Counted from the stretch's first letter, positions 5,447-16,179 are shown. The stretch is 64,000 nucleotides of DNA from Butyrivibrio sp. (GCA_015056655.1 SVFV01000004.1:115788-179787), one strand, 5' to 3'. Numbers and translations: made by a program. Notes: generated by a model not told the origin, from the letters alone.

Positions 5447-8073
5447 TGGAAATGACAACAATCGGTGCCGCTATCTATAAGGATATCGAACAAAATGAAT
5501 ATCTCAATAAGCTGTACGATAATTTGCTTTTCAACTATGGTTTGCAGCTTTTTGGGCTAAAAGATGTAAAAGCAAGGGAATTGAATGTTCGGGATCTGTT
5601 GCGATTTGCCGACATTCTGTCAAAGTCGGTTGATGCCGAAAAGGCTGAACAGCATAAGCTAATGGCGCAAGAAATCGTGGCTCTTCTTCATGCGCTTGAC
5701 CCGGAGGATGAGCGGATACGATATTATTTAGGATCCGTCTTGACAAATGTTACAAATTTCAGAGGTATGAACATAAAGGCTGCGGATTATAGAAGCAGTG
5801 AGCTCTATGAGAGGTTGTTCACTCAGTTCAGCCAGGACTATTTGCGTATACCAGCAGCTCCCGACAAATACTTTTTCAAGGCGCAAAAAGAGATATACGA
5901 CAAATTCTCTGCGAAGTTCCTGAGTTATTCCGCTCCGACATCGCTGGGCAAGTCCTATGTGATGAGGATGTACATAAAGGAGAAGATAGAAAAATACGGA
6001 GATGGCAATTTTACAATAGTAGTTCCTACTAAGGCTTTGATCAACGAAGTGACTGCCAACATAACAGAAGACTTGGGGAATATCCTGTATGAAAAGAACT
6101 ACAGAATAGTTACCTCGGCTGGTGCAGTCGCGCTTGAAGAAGAGCATAATTTCATCTTTGTCATGACACCGGAACGGTTGCTTTATCTTCTGATCCTCCT
6201 GCCGGATATGCCGATGGAATACTTATTCGTTGATGAAGCACATAAAATATCACAAAGAGACGACAGAAGTGCTTACTACTACAAGATTGTGGATATGCTG
6301 GCGAAAAGAAATCATGCGCCGCATATTATCTTTGCGTCTCCCAATATTCCTAATCCGGATATCTATCTGCAGCTTGTGACGGAAAAAGGAGAAGGAGAAA
6401 GCTTTACTCTTGCGACAAGGTTTTCTCCGGTCAATCAGGAGAAATTCCTGATCGATTGCAAAGGGCATGATCTCTATTCATATAACGAGAGTACCCAGAA
6501 GCTCACAAAGCTTTCCTCTTTTGATCCGAACAAGGAACTGCTTGATTTTGTTCGAGAAATCGGAGAGGGGAAGCGGAACATCATATATTCAAACAATAAG
6601 GACAGGGTGATCGAATATGCTCTGGCATATGCTGATCCATTGGATCCGCTTCCGGATTTGGAGCTGCAGCAGTTAGCTGAGGATATTCGAAACGAGGTTC
6701 ACAGCTACTATTATCTGGCGGATATCATCACAAAGGGTGTTGCATATCATATGGGATATCTGCCGGCAACTATCAGAGTAAGAATTGAGCTGCTTTATAA
6801 AAAAGGTGCCATCAAGACTTTGTTCTGTACCAGCACATTGCTTGAAGGCGTAAATCTTCCTGCGGATAATCTATTTATCACAAGTCATAAGAATGGCGGT
6901 GATATGGGGCCAGTGGATTTCAGGAACCTGATGGGGCGCGTAGGAAGAATTGAGTTTAATTTGTATGGGAATGTATTCCTTGTTGCGATAAAGTGGCGGA
7001 CAAATAAGGAAAGGTTTTTGTCACTTCTGAAGGAGGAAATCGAACCGCAGAAGCTGTCGCTTGTTACAGCTCTGAGCGAAGAACAAAAAGAGAAGATTGT
7101 TAAGACACTGGAAAGCGGCAGTACGGAACTGCTGAAAGAGCCGGATCAGTCCCCGAGTGAATATTCGCTTATACGCAAGTTCAGCAATATTCTTTTAAAG
7201 GATATTGTTAATGAGCGTCAGAGTAGGGTAAGAAAAGAGTTCGCAGAATATCTGAAGCCGGAAGTGGAAAAAAAGATCGTAGACAGATTCCGTGATACAG
7301 AGAATCCAATGGATGAGGATATAACCTTGTCAGTTGATCAGACGGAGAAATTACAGGACAAAATAAGAGGCGGGCTTCATTACCCGGCTATCCACATTGG
7401 AGGAAGAGCAAATTATACCGAACTGTATAATTTTTTGGTTGAGTTATGCGAGGTGTTCAAGTGGGAAACATACGAGATGGATACTCTTGGATTTAGGAAT
7501 AAAGATAGTGGTGAGCTAACTCGGTTAAAACACTATGCTTTTGTACTTAACCAGTGGGTATCCGGAATGCCTATTGAAAGAATGGTTGCAGATCAAATTG
7601 TACAGAATGAAGAGACTAATAGACTCTGTAAGATAGATGCGAGCAGAAAACCGGCGCTTGTAAAATACAAAGGTCATTATGTGGAATTTGAAAATACGCC
7701 AGAACATGTGAATGCGCTGATAGGAAATTTGTTGGAAGACATCGAGGATATTATCCTTTTCCGGATATCAAACTATTTCCTGAGGTTTTCGAAAGAATAT
7801 AGAGCGGTTTATCCGGATGATGCTTTCATGGACTGGTATGAATTTGTTGAGTATGGATCCACGGATCCAACAGCGATATGGATTCAGCGAAATGGCTTCA
7901 CAAGAGAAGCAGCTACTTACATGACTGCAAAGGGACGAGACTTCATCATTCATACTGAGGATGGAAAGCTCCGGATTAAGGCAGATCTGCTTGAAACTGA
8001 GAACCAAAGTGTGAAGCGTGAGGCGATACAAGTAAGATATAACAGTCCGGAAATATTTGTATATCAACAATAA
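5446..8073 (+). CDS. HamB-like superfamily 2 (Ski2/Hel308-like) helicase
   Basis: 875 residues from the ATG overlapping the preceding stop; AGGGGG upstream. Helicase motifs in order: Walker A SAPTSLGKS (K169), motif Ia VVPTKAL, DEAH box FVDEAHKIS (D263), motif III FASPN, and CTSTLLEGVNLPADN followed by NLMGRVGR for motifs V and VI. The GVNLP and GRVGR spellings point to the Ski2/Hel308 branch, as reported for HamB. The C-terminal third has no motif I know. Its tight coupling to a DUF1837 protein is the Hachiman signature. If the partner nuclease is really inactive, the helicase may be the working part, or the complex may signal differently. Confidence 0.72.
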   Translation: MEMTTIGAAIYKDIEQNEYLNKLYDNLLFNYGLQLFGLKDVKARELNVRDLLRFADILSKSVDAEKAEQHKLMAQEIVALLHALDPEDERIRYYLGSVLTNVTNFRGMNIKAADYRSSELYERLFTQFSQDYLRIPAAPDKYFFKAQKEIYDKFSAKFLSYSAPTSLGKSYVMRMYIKEKIEKYGDGNFTIVVPTKALINEVTANITEDLGNILYEKNYRIVTSAGAVALEEEHNFIFVMTPERLLYLLILLPDMPMEYLFVDEAHKISQRDDRSAYYYKIVDMLAKRNHAPHIIFASPNIPNPDIYLQLVTEKGEGESFTLATRFSPVNQEKFLIDCKGHDLYSYNESTQKLTKLSSFDPNKELLDFVREIGEGKRNIIYSNNKDRVIEYALAYADPLDPLPDLELQQLAEDIRNEVHSYYYLADIITKGVAYHMGYLPATIRVRIELLYKKGAIKTLFCTSTLLEGVNLPADNLFITSHKNGGDMGPVDFRNLMGRVGRIEFNLYGNVFLVAIKWRTNKERFLSLLKEEIEPQKLSLVTALSEEQKEKIVKTLESGSTELLKEPDQSPSEYSLIRKFSNILLKDIVNERQSRVRKEFAEYLKPEVEKKIVDRFRDTENPMDEDITLSVDQTEKLQDKIRGGLHYPAIHIGGRANYTELYNFLVELCEVFKWETYEMDTLGFRNKDSGELTRLKHYAFVLNQWVSGMPIERMVADQIVQNEETNRLCKIDASRKPALVKYKGHYVEFENTPEHVNALIGNLLEDIEDIILFRISNYFLRFSKEYRAVYPDDAFMDWYEFVEYGSTDPTAIWIQRNGFTREAATYMTAKGRDFIIHTEDGKLRIKADLLETENQSVKREAIQVRYNSPEIFVYQQ

Positions 8074-8160
8074 CGAGTCCATTTTTTAGGACAGCATAAA
8101 GAATAGAATGACAATGAAGGAGTGTAAGCTCCACAGAGACAAACAGTTGGAGGAAAGATA

Positions 8161-9984
8161 ATGGACAACAAGAGCATAAAAAAATTGGAGGCAGACCTTT
8201 GGGAAGCTGCGGATCTATTACGTCAGGGATCTAAGCTCACTTCTCAGCAGTACTGTATGCCGGTACTGGGTTTGCTGTTCCTTAGATATGCATATAGCAG
8301 ATTTAAGAAGGTGGAGGAAGAGATCCTAAAGGACAGACCTGTCAGGAATGGTCGCGTAATGCCTGTAGAAGCCTCCGACTTCGCGGAGAAGAGCGCTCTA
8401 TATCTTCCGAAAGAAGCACAGTATTCATACCTTGTAAATTTGCCGGAAGATATCAAGGCAGCGAATATCGTTGCTGAAAACGGGCAGCAGATGAACAGTC
8501 TGGGAGAGGTTGTGAACCATGCGATGGAGCTGGTTGAGGCTCAGTCTGAACAGTTGGCCGGCGTTCTTCCGAAAGAATATACCAATTTTGCTGATGATCT
8601 GCTGGCAGAGTTATTGCGTATCTTTAACAATAATGCTCTTGATGATGTGGGCGGCGATGTCATCGGACGCATCTATGAATATTTCCTCAGTAAGTTTGCT
8701 CCGGCAGTGGCATCTGATGACGGCGTATTCTTCACACCGAAGTCTCTGGTAAAAATGATCGTAAATATTCTGGAACCGACTTCCGGAGTGCTGGCGGATA
8801 TTGCCTGTGGCAGCGGCGGTATGTTTGTACAGTCCGGTGATTTCGTCAATAGTAAGGGAATGTCTGCCAATAAGGCTATGACGTTCTATGGGCAGGAGAA
8901 GGTCGAGTACAATGCTCAGCTCTGCCTTATGAATATGGCGGTTCATGGGCTGACCGGTGTGATCAAGTCCGGAAATGAAGCCAACACTTTCTATAATGAT
9001 GCCCATAATCTTGTGGGTTGCTGTGATTACGTGATGGCAAATCCGCCCTTCAATGTGGACAAGGTAAAAGCAGAGGCTGCCCAGAATGCTGGAAGATTAC
9101 CGTTTGGGTTGCCGGGCGTGAACAAGGCAAATGAGATCGGCAACGCAAACTATCTGTGGATCTCTTATTTCTATGCTTATCTTAACGAGACCGGAAGAGC
9201 CGGTTTTGTTATGGCTTCTTCAGCAACAGACAGCCAGGGAAAGGACAAAGATATCAGAGAGCAGCTGGTCAAAACCGGTCATGTGGATGTCATGATCAGC
9301 GTTGGTAATAATTTCTTCTATACAAAGAGCTTGCCTTGCAGTCTGTGGTTCTTCGACAAGGGAAAGGCAGAAGCGCTTAAAGACAAGGTTCTGTTTATCG
9401 ATGCCAGGAATTATTTCACTGTCGTAGATCGTACCCTTAATGAATGGAGCGACTGGCAGCTGAAAAACATGAATGCCATTGTGTGGCTATATCGTGGAGA
9501 AATTGACAAGTACCAGCATCTTATTGAGGAATACCATTCTGTTCTGGGAGAAGGTGATTTTGAGGAGATCCTTCATGCTCAGGAGGATCATATTAAAGAA
9601 CTGAGAAGTGAGGCTAAGGCTGCTGCGGACTCTGCTGCCAAGAAGGACAAGAAAAGGATCCAGGCTGAGTTTGATGAGAAGATTGCCGAACAGGAAGAAC
9701 AGCTCACGATAGCCAAAGAGGCCGTATGGCTTTACAGCAAATTCGGTGATGGAGAGTATCAGGATGTTCCTGGATTTTGTAAGATTTCTGATCAGGATGA
9801 AATTGAAGAAAAAGGCTGGTCATTGACTCCTGGTGCATATGTTGGTGTTGCTCCGATTGAAGATGACGGTGTTGATTTCCATGAGCGTATGGGTGAGATT
9901 CATAATGAGTTACTGAAGCTTCAGGATGAGAGCAATCGACTGATGGATACCATCTCACAGAACATGAAGGAGATGGGAATATGA
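8161..9984 (+). CDS. hsdM: Type I restriction-modification methyltransferase subunit
   Basis: 607 residues. The N-terminal HsdM_N helical domain (KKLEADLWEAADLLRQGSKL) is followed by the N6-adenine methylase domain with SAM motif ADIACGSGGMF (D213) and catalytic motif ANPPFNV (N294). The C-terminus has a long Glu/Lys-rich coiled coil (about 475-530). It methylates adenine in the sequence chosen by HsdS, protecting element and host DNA. The ribosome site GGAGG is 7 bases upstream. It overlaps hsdS by 4 bases (ATGA), typical of a hsdMSR operon. Confidence 0.95.
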   Translation: MDNKSIKKLEADLWEAADLLRQGSKLTSQQYCMPVLGLLFLRYAYSRFKKVEEEILKDRPVRNGRVMPVEASDFAEKSALYLPKEAQYSYLVNLPEDIKAANIVAENGQQMNSLGEVVNHAMELVEAQSEQLAGVLPKEYTNFADDLLAELLRIFNNNALDDVGGDVIGRIYEYFLSKFAPAVASDDGVFFTPKSLVKMIVNILEPTSGVLADIACGSGGMFVQSGDFVNSKGMSANKAMTFYGQEKVEYNAQLCLMNMAVHGLTGVIKSGNEANTFYNDAHNLVGCCDYVMANPPFNVDKVKAEAAQNAGRLPFGLPGVNKANEIGNANYLWISYFYAYLNETGRAGFVMASSATDSQGKDKDIREQLVKTGHVDVMISVGNNFFYTKSLPCSLWFFDKGKAEALKDKVLFIDARNYFTVVDRTLNEWSDWQLKNMNAIVWLYRGEIDKYQHLIEEYHSVLGEGDFEEILHAQEDHIKELRSEAKAAADSAAKKDKKRIQAEFDEKIAEQEEQLTIAKEAVWLYSKFGDGEYQDVPGFCKISDQDEIEEKGWSLTPGAYVGVAPIEDDGVDFHERMGEIHNELLKLQDESNRLMDTISQNMKEMGI

Positions 9985-11162
9985 AGAATTGGGAAAGTGT
10001 AAAGCTTGGGGACCTTTATGAGGTCCATAACGGACTGTCAAAAGGCGGTAAGTTTTTTGGCAGCGGATATCCATTTCTTACGTTTTCAACTGTGTTCAAT
10101 AACTATTTTCTGCCGGAAGAATTAACTGATTTCGTGCAATCCACAGAAAAAGAGCGTGAGAGCTATTCCATCCTGCGTGGAGACGTGTTCGTTACAAGGA
10201 CAAGTGAAACATCCGATGAATTAGGAATGAGTTGTGTTGCGCTAAAGGATTATCCAAACGCCACTTATAACGGTTTCACAAAAAGGATGAGACCGATCAC
10301 TGACAGAGTACTTCCGGAGTATATTGGATACTATATGCGGATGCCAAGCTTCAGGGGTGAGTTCCAAGCCTTCTCAACAATGACAACACGAGCGAGTCTG
10401 AAGAATGAAGATCTTCTGAGTCTCGAAGTGAAGCTTCCAGAGATTGGTGAGCAAAAGAGAATTGCGGGAATTCTATCAGCGTATGATGCATTGATTTTGA
10501 ACAATCAAAAGCAGATCAAATTACTGGAGGAAGCGGCACAGAGACTTTATAAGGAATGGTTTGTTAACCTTCGTTTTCCAGGACACGAGAATGCGGAGAT
10601 TGTTGATGGTGTGCCAGTTGGGTGGAAGAAAGAGAAACTAATTGATATAGCGGACGTTCAGTATGGATACGCATTTGATGGCTCTCTTTTCAATACACAA
10701 AAAGATGGCATGCCAATCATTAGGATCCGCAACATTCCATCCGGAATAACTAGCGATTTCACGACGGAAGAAGCTGATGCTCAGTATATTATTCATAATG
10801 GGGATATCGTTGTAGGCATGGATGGAGAGTTTCATATAAACTCCTGGTGTGGTGATGATTCATATCTTGTTCAGCGAACCTGTTGTATGAAACCACGGAA
10901 CAACGGAATGAAGGGATGGTTTCTTACGGCAATATATGAACCCATAAAATATTTTGAGAAGACAGTAGTAGGGGCAACAGTGGCTCATTTGGGTAAGAAG
11001 CATATAGATACAATTACACTTTTGACTGGAACCAGTGAATTATATGTTCCGTTTCAAAGAATGTTTGAAAAACGTCAGTTATTACTCAATCAGAATAGAC
11101 TATTATGCGAAGCCCGAGACCGTATACTTCCAAAGCTTATGTCGGGAGAAATAAAACTGTGA
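9981..11162 (+). CDS. hsdS: Type I restriction-modification specificity subunit
   Basis: 393 residues with two target-recognition domains. The first starts WESVKLGDLYEVHNG; the second starts GWKKEKLIDIADVQYG near residue 212. They are separated by the conserved central helix region LPEIGEQKRIAGILSAYD... and the matching end QRLYKEWFVNLRFPG. The two half-sites of the bipartite DNA target are set by these domains. The gene is full length, with one copy and no inverted repeat or recombinase next to it, so no phase-variation system was seen. It is translationally coupled to hsdM. Confidence 0.93.
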   Translation: MKNWESVKLGDLYEVHNGLSKGGKFFGSGYPFLTFSTVFNNYFLPEELTDFVQSTEKERESYSILRGDVFVTRTSETSDELGMSCVALKDYPNATYNGFTKRMRPITDRVLPEYIGYYMRMPSFRGEFQAFSTMTTRASLKNEDLLSLEVKLPEIGEQKRIAGILSAYDALILNNQKQIKLLEEAAQRLYKEWFVNLRFPGHENAEIVDGVPVGWKKEKLIDIADVQYGYAFDGSLFNTQKDGMPIIRIRNIPSGITSDFTTEEADAQYIIHNGDIVVGMDGEFHINSWCGDDSYLVQRTCCMKPRNNGMKGWFLTAIYEPIKYFEKTVVGATVAHLGKKHIDTITLLTGTSELYVPFQRMFEKRQLLLNQNRLLCEARDRILPKLMSGEIKL

Positions 11163-11205
11163 GGTCAGTATAAACCTCAAATCGATTACAAGGAGGGCAT
11201 CCCTT

Positions 11206-14200
11206 ATGAAATATGAATACTCCGAAAATGTATTAGTCCAGGACAGCGCGGCAGCTCTTATGCATGATGAGCTGGGATGGGATGTCGTCTTTGCCTATAA
11301 TCAGGAGGTGCTGGGGGAGAACGGTACTCTTGGCAGGAAGGACTACCATGAAATTGTCTTGTGGAGATATTTTAACCAGGCTTTGAAGAAACTGAATCCG
11401 TGGATTAATGATGCTCAGATCACCGAAGCAAGGCAAACGCTTTCTTCATACCTATCTTCAGCATCGTTGCTTCAGATTAATGAAGAGAAGTATTTCATGA
11501 TCCGTGATGGTATTCCTGTAACAGTTAAGAAGCCAAACGGAAAGACAGAAGAAAAGAAGGCCATTGTAATCGACTTTAATGATCCTGATAATAATCATTT
11601 CCTTGCTGTTAAGGAACTGAAGATTCACGGAGATCTTTACCGCAGACGAACAGATATCGTGGGTTTTGTAAATGGCCTGCCGCTTTTGTTCATAGAACTG
11701 AAACGGAATGATGTGGATGTGGAGAATGCATATACGGATAACTACACAGATTACCAGGATACCATTCCGTTCCTGTTCTATTATAACGCCTTCCTTATGC
11801 TGTCCAACGGCATGGAGGCTAAGGTGGGAACGCTTGGTAGCAAATATGAATTTTTCCATGAATGGAAGCGTCTGTCTGAGGATGATGAAGGTAGTGTGGC
11901 GCTGGAAACCATGCTCCGTGGTATTTGCAAGAAGGAGAATTTCCTGGATCTGTATGAGAACTTCATCCTTTATGATCATTCCGATGGAAAGACTGTGAAG
12001 ATTCTGGCAAGGAACCATCAGTATCTGGGAGTAAATGAAGCGGTGAAGGCATATGGAGAACGCCAGCTTCGTGAAGGTAAGTTGGGTGTTTTTTGGCACA
12101 CGCAGGGATCCGGCAAGAGCTATTCCATGCTATTCCTGTCACAGAAGATCCGCAGGAAATTCCCTGGATCTCCGACGATTGTTGTATTAACAGACCGTGA
12201 TGAGCTGAACAAGCAGATTTGTGGTACTTTTGAGGCTTGCGGCCTTCTTGGCAAGACCGAGGGAAAGAAATTTATGGCGACAAGCGGAACGGATCTGGTC
12301 AACAAACTGAAGGGCAATCCGAGCTTTATATTCACACTGATCCAGAAGTTTAATAAGCCGGATGAGCCGCCGATCTATCCCGATCATGATATTCTCATCA
12401 TTTCGGATGAAGCACACCGCAGCCAGTATGGTGTGTTCGCTGATAATATTGAGAAGTTACTGCCTACAGCATCCCGCATCGGATTTACCGGAACACCGCT
12501 GTTATCATCCAACGAGATTACGGCCAGGACATTCGGTGGCTATATTTCCGTATACGACTTTAAGCGTGCTGTAGAAGATAAGGCTACGGTTCCGCTTTAT
12601 TACGAAAACCGTGGCGATAAGATAAAGGAGATCAAGAATCCAGATATCACGGATAAGATTCTGGATGCAATTGAAGAAGCGGATCTGAATCCGGACCAGG
12701 CAGAGAAGGTGATGCATGAATTTGAGAAGGAAGTGCATCTTCTGACTGCAGAGCCGCGTCTGCGTGCTATCGCAAAAGACTTTGTCGGGCATTACAGTGA
12801 TCTGTGGACTACAGGCAAGGCCATGTTCGTCTGCCTGAATAAGGTCACTTGTGTCCGTATGTATAACTTCGTACAGGAATACTGGCAGGAGGAAATCAAA
12901 GCACTTGAACAGAAGATTGCAAGCACTGTTTCTGATCAGGAGCAGATGGAGCTGTCCAGGAAGCTGAAATGGATGAAGGACACCGAGATGTGCGTGGTCA
13001 TAAGCCAGGAACAGAATGAGATCCAGACCTTTAAGAAGTGGGATCTGGATATTCTGCCGCACAGGACAAAGATGGAGAAGCGGGAGGTGGATAAGGAATT
13101 CAAGGATTCCGACAGCAATTTCCGTGTTGTGTTTGTCTGTGCGATGTGGCTGACCGGTTTCGATGTTAAGTCGCTGTCGTGTCTGTATCTTGATAAGCCG
13201 CTGAAGGCACATACGTTGATGCAGACAATCGCCAGGGCAAACCGTGTTGCTGCCGGCAAGAGCAACGGTCTCATCATCGATTATATAGGTATTGTCGGAG
13301 CCTTGAAGAAGGCGCTGAATGATTATACAGCAAATAAGAACGGGCGGAACGCAATCGATCCGACCGTCAATAAAGAAGAACTGATTCAGCAAATCATAAG
13401 AGCCGCCGCAGATGCAAAGCAACTGCTGGCAGAGCATGATTTTGACTTGGATGCGCTGATCAAGGCTGAGAATTTTAAGAAAATGGCTTTGCTTAAGGAT
13501 GGGGCAGAAGCAATGTGCTCTGATCCGGAGACTAAGAAATCATTTGATACATATGTGAATGAGATCAGCAGACTTGTTAAGTATCTTGATCGTAATGATG
13601 TTACGCAGGATGTCCGTGATCAGACGGATGCTATCTGCGCTATTTTCCGGGAGATGCAGAAGAAGCGCAAACATATTGATACGACAGATCTGATGGTGGA
13701 AATCAACCACATCATCAATGAAAATGTGGAGATCGAGCATCAGGAGGGCGAAGGCCTGGTGGAATCCCGCCGCTTTGATATAAGTCAGATTGATTTTGAT
13801 CTGCTGGCAGCAGAGTTCGCAAAGGTGAAGAGAAAGAATCTGATGATCAAAGACCTAAATGATCTGGTGCAGGAGCGCTTATCAAAGATGATGGCTGTAA
13901 ATCCGTCACGCGTTGATTATTATGTCCGCTATATGGGAATCATCGAGACCTATAATGCGGAGCAGGATCGGACAACCATAGAGAAGACCTTTATGGAGCT
14001 GATGGATCTGGCAAAGAATATGTCAGAGGAAGAGCAGAGATATGCGCGTGAAGGGTTCTCCAGTGATGAAGAGCTGTCGATTTATGACCTGCTTTTCTCA
14101 GAGAATCTGTCGAAGAGCGATATAGATAAGATCAAGAAGATGTCCAAAGATCTGCTCAAGAAAATAAAAGAGAGAATCGCCGGTATGGATCACTGGACAG

Positions 14201-14346
14201 ATAAGCAGGAGACCAGGGCAGCGGTTGATGTTCTGATCAGAAATGTGCTTTATGAAGAGATCCCGGACAGCATGTTTGATCGGTTGGAAGCATACCGGAA
14301 GGCAATATACGAACATATTTATACGCACTATAAGCAGGCGGCGTAA
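11206..14346 (+). CDS. hsdR: Type I restriction-modification restriction subunit (translocase/nuclease)
   Basis: 1046 residues. An N-terminal PD-(D/E)XK nuclease is visible (D150 in TDIVGFVNG, then FIELKR with E164 and K166). The motor follows with Walker A QGSGKSYSM (K304), SDEAHRSQYG (D401) and FTGTPL, then ARANRV as motif VI. The C-terminal region is helical and binds the methylase core. It cleaves unmodified DNA after ATP-driven translocation. All key residues are present. It is 43 bases downstream of hsdS with its own GGAGG site, completing the operon. Confidence 0.95.
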   Translation: MKYEYSENVLVQDSAAALMHDELGWDVVFAYNQEVLGENGTLGRKDYHEIVLWRYFNQALKKLNPWINDAQITEARQTLSSYLSSASLLQINEEKYFMIRDGIPVTVKKPNGKTEEKKAIVIDFNDPDNNHFLAVKELKIHGDLYRRRTDIVGFVNGLPLLFIELKRNDVDVENAYTDNYTDYQDTIPFLFYYNAFLMLSNGMEAKVGTLGSKYEFFHEWKRLSEDDEGSVALETMLRGICKKENFLDLYENFILYDHSDGKTVKILARNHQYLGVNEAVKAYGERQLREGKLGVFWHTQGSGKSYSMLFLSQKIRRKFPGSPTIVVLTDRDELNKQICGTFEACGLLGKTEGKKFMATSGTDLVNKLKGNPSFIFTLIQKFNKPDEPPIYPDHDILIISDEAHRSQYGVFADNIEKLLPTASRIGFTGTPLLSSNEITARTFGGYISVYDFKRAVEDKATVPLYYENRGDKIKEIKNPDITDKILDAIEEADLNPDQAEKVMHEFEKEVHLLTAEPRLRAIAKDFVGHYSDLWTTGKAMFVCLNKVTCVRMYNFVQEYWQEEIKALEQKIASTVSDQEQMELSRKLKWMKDTEMCVVISQEQNEIQTFKKWDLDILPHRTKMEKREVDKEFKDSDSNFRVVFVCAMWLTGFDVKSLSCLYLDKPLKAHTLMQTIARANRVAAGKSNGLIIDYIGIVGALKKALNDYTANKNGRNAIDPTVNKEELIQQIIRAAADAKQLLAEHDFDLDALIKAENFKKMALLKDGAEAMCSDPETKKSFDTYVNEISRLVKYLDRNDVTQDVRDQTDAICAIFREMQKKRKHIDTTDLMVEINHIINENVEIEHQEGEGLVESRRFDISQIDFDLLAAEFAKVKRKNLMIKDLNDLVQERLSKMMAVNPSRVDYYVRYMGIIETYNAEQDRTTIEKTFMELMDLAKNMSEEEQRYAREGFSSDEELSIYDLLFSENLSKSDIDKIKKMSKDLLKKIKERIAGMDHWTDKQETRAAVDVLIRNVLYEEIPDSMFDRLEAYRKAIYEHIYTHYKQAA

Positions 14347-14373
14347 TCAATAACTGTTAGGAGGGCTATATCA

Positions 14374-16161
14374 ATGCCAGAGATTTTTAGTAACACAACG
14401 CTGACAGTGAATCAGCTGATCGAAAAGATTGATACAGGAGAACTGGGCCTTCCGGAGCTTCAGAGGCCTTTTATTTGGAAGGATACAAAGGTTCGCGATC
14501 TTTTTGATTCAATGATGCGTGGGTATCCGATCGGATACTTAATGCTCTGGGAATGCCCGACACTTGAAAAGAAAAAATCCATTGGCGTAGATGCTCACAG
14601 TTATGACTCTCCTAAGGAAGTTATTATCGATGGTCAGCAGCGGTTGACATCTCTTTATGCAGTAATAAAGGGTAAGAAGGTCATTAATTCAAAGTTTGAT
14701 GAAAAGGCAATCATCATTTCTTATTGCCCACTGGAGAATAAGTTTGAGGTTGGTACCAATGCGACTAAAAGAGATCCGGAGTGGATATACAACATAAGTG
14801 AACTGTTTACAACCAGCAATGCTTTTAAGTATACCGGAGATTTTATCCAAGCGCTTAAGAATTATCGTGAATCGAAGGAAGGAACACTGACGGATGATGA
14901 GCAGGCGGTGATTGCCGATCATATTAATGGTGTGTTCAACCTCAAATCACATACACTCCCGATTTTCAGTATTAAGTCGAATGCGGAAGAGGAAGATGTT
15001 TCAGAAATATTTGTACGAGTGAATTCTGGTGGAGTACCGCTGAAGCAGAATGACTTCATTTTAACCCTGCTTTCGCTGTACTGGGATGAAGGCCGGAGAG
15101 AGATCGAAGCTTTCAGCAAGGAATCCACCGCACCTGCAAAGGGAAAGACGACATCCTACAACCAGCTTACAGTTGTGAATCCACAGGACATTGTCCGAGT
15201 GGTTATTGCGTATGCTTTTGACAGAGCCCGTCTGAAATATGGATACAAGCTGCTTCGCGGTGCAGACTTTGATAAGAAAGGTGCCGTAGATGAGGATCTT
15301 CGCATTGAAAGATTCGATACATTAAAGGCAAAGCTTCCGGACGTTCTTGATGTCCATACATGGCATGAGTTCTTGAAAGCAATAATGAATGCTGGATACT
15401 TATCGGGCGATATGATTCTTTCCGGCAATGCAATCTATTATACATATGCCCTGTATCTGATAGCGAAGCACCGCTTCAATGCGTCATACAACGATAATAT
15501 GCATCTTACGTCGCTGTGGTTCTTCTATGCTTCATTGATTTCGCTGTATACTGGATCGTTCGAGTCTACGGTGGAAAGCCACTTGAACAGCATAAAAGAA
15601 CTGAAGACGCTGGATGAGTATAAGCGCTTTATTCTTTCCAGAGTTAATGAAAGACTTACCAATGATTACTTTGATATTACGCTGCTTGGATCTGAGGGTC
15701 TGGCTGTGTCTGGTAGAGGAAACAATGCATGGAATGCATATGTCGCCTCTCTAAATATTATGAATGCAAAGATTCTGTTCTCCAAGAGCAGCCTGCTGGT
15801 TTCAAAGCTTTTTGAGCCTGGTACGGATGGAAACAGAAAGTCTCTGGAAAAGCATCACCTTTTCCCAAAGGCTTACTTGCGTTCTCAGGGATATAAAGAT
15901 TCTATGATCAACCAGATGGCAAATTATGCCTTCATTGATTGGAAAGATAACATGGATATTCTGGATGATGCACCATCAATCTACTATCCGATTGTGTGTG
16001 CCGGTCGCTCAGAGGAAGAGATACTTCAGATGGAGAAAGAAAATGCTCTTCCACATGGCTGGGAGAATATGAAGTATGAAGATTTCCTTGTGGAGAGAAG
16101 AAAGTTGATGGCTGCAAGGATTAAGGAAGCATTCGAGCAGTTGAGGAAGAATGCGGAATAA
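14374..16161 (+). CDS. DUF262-DUF1524 protein, GmrSD-like type IV restriction enzyme
   Basis: 595 residues. The N-terminal DUF262 domain (ParB/Srx-like nucleotidase fold) has RPFIWK and the motif IIDGQQRLTSL (D86-R90). The C-terminal DUF1524 domain carries the HNH-type motif EKHHLFPKAYL (H494, H495) with downstream asparagines. In GmrSD these domains use NTP and cut DNA with modified (glucosylated hydroxymethyl) cytosine. The fused single-chain form is common in defence islands. It lies 27 bases after hsdR with GGAGGG upstream and may share transcription. The specific target here is not known. Confidence 0.85.
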   Translation: MPEIFSNTTLTVNQLIEKIDTGELGLPELQRPFIWKDTKVRDLFDSMMRGYPIGYLMLWECPTLEKKKSIGVDAHSYDSPKEVIIDGQQRLTSLYAVIKGKKVINSKFDEKAIIISYCPLENKFEVGTNATKRDPEWIYNISELFTTSNAFKYTGDFIQALKNYRESKEGTLTDDEQAVIADHINGVFNLKSHTLPIFSIKSNAEEEDVSEIFVRVNSGGVPLKQNDFILTLLSLYWDEGRREIEAFSKESTAPAKGKTTSYNQLTVVNPQDIVRVVIAYAFDRARLKYGYKLLRGADFDKKGAVDEDLRIERFDTLKAKLPDVLDVHTWHEFLKAIMNAGYLSGDMILSGNAIYYTYALYLIAKHRFNASYNDNMHLTSLWFFYASLISLYTGSFESTVESHLNSIKELKTLDEYKRFILSRVNERLTNDYFDITLLGSEGLAVSGRGNNAWNAYVASLNIMNAKILFSKSSLLVSKLFEPGTDGNRKSLEKHHLFPKAYLRSQGYKDSMINQMANYAFIDWKDNMDILDDAPSIYYPIVCAGRSEEEILQMEKENALPHGWENMKYEDFLVERRKLMAARIKEAFEQLRKNAE

Positions 16162-16179
16162 GAATAGGATGGTTTGGTT

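Noticed and set aside
9981..11162. Phase-variable hsdS locus
   Set aside because: Only one full-length hsdS, with no partial hsdS copies, inverted repeats or neighbouring recombinase.
12505..13437. 310-codon minus-strand frame opposite hsdR
   Set aside because: Antisense shadow of a gene with intact helicase motifs.
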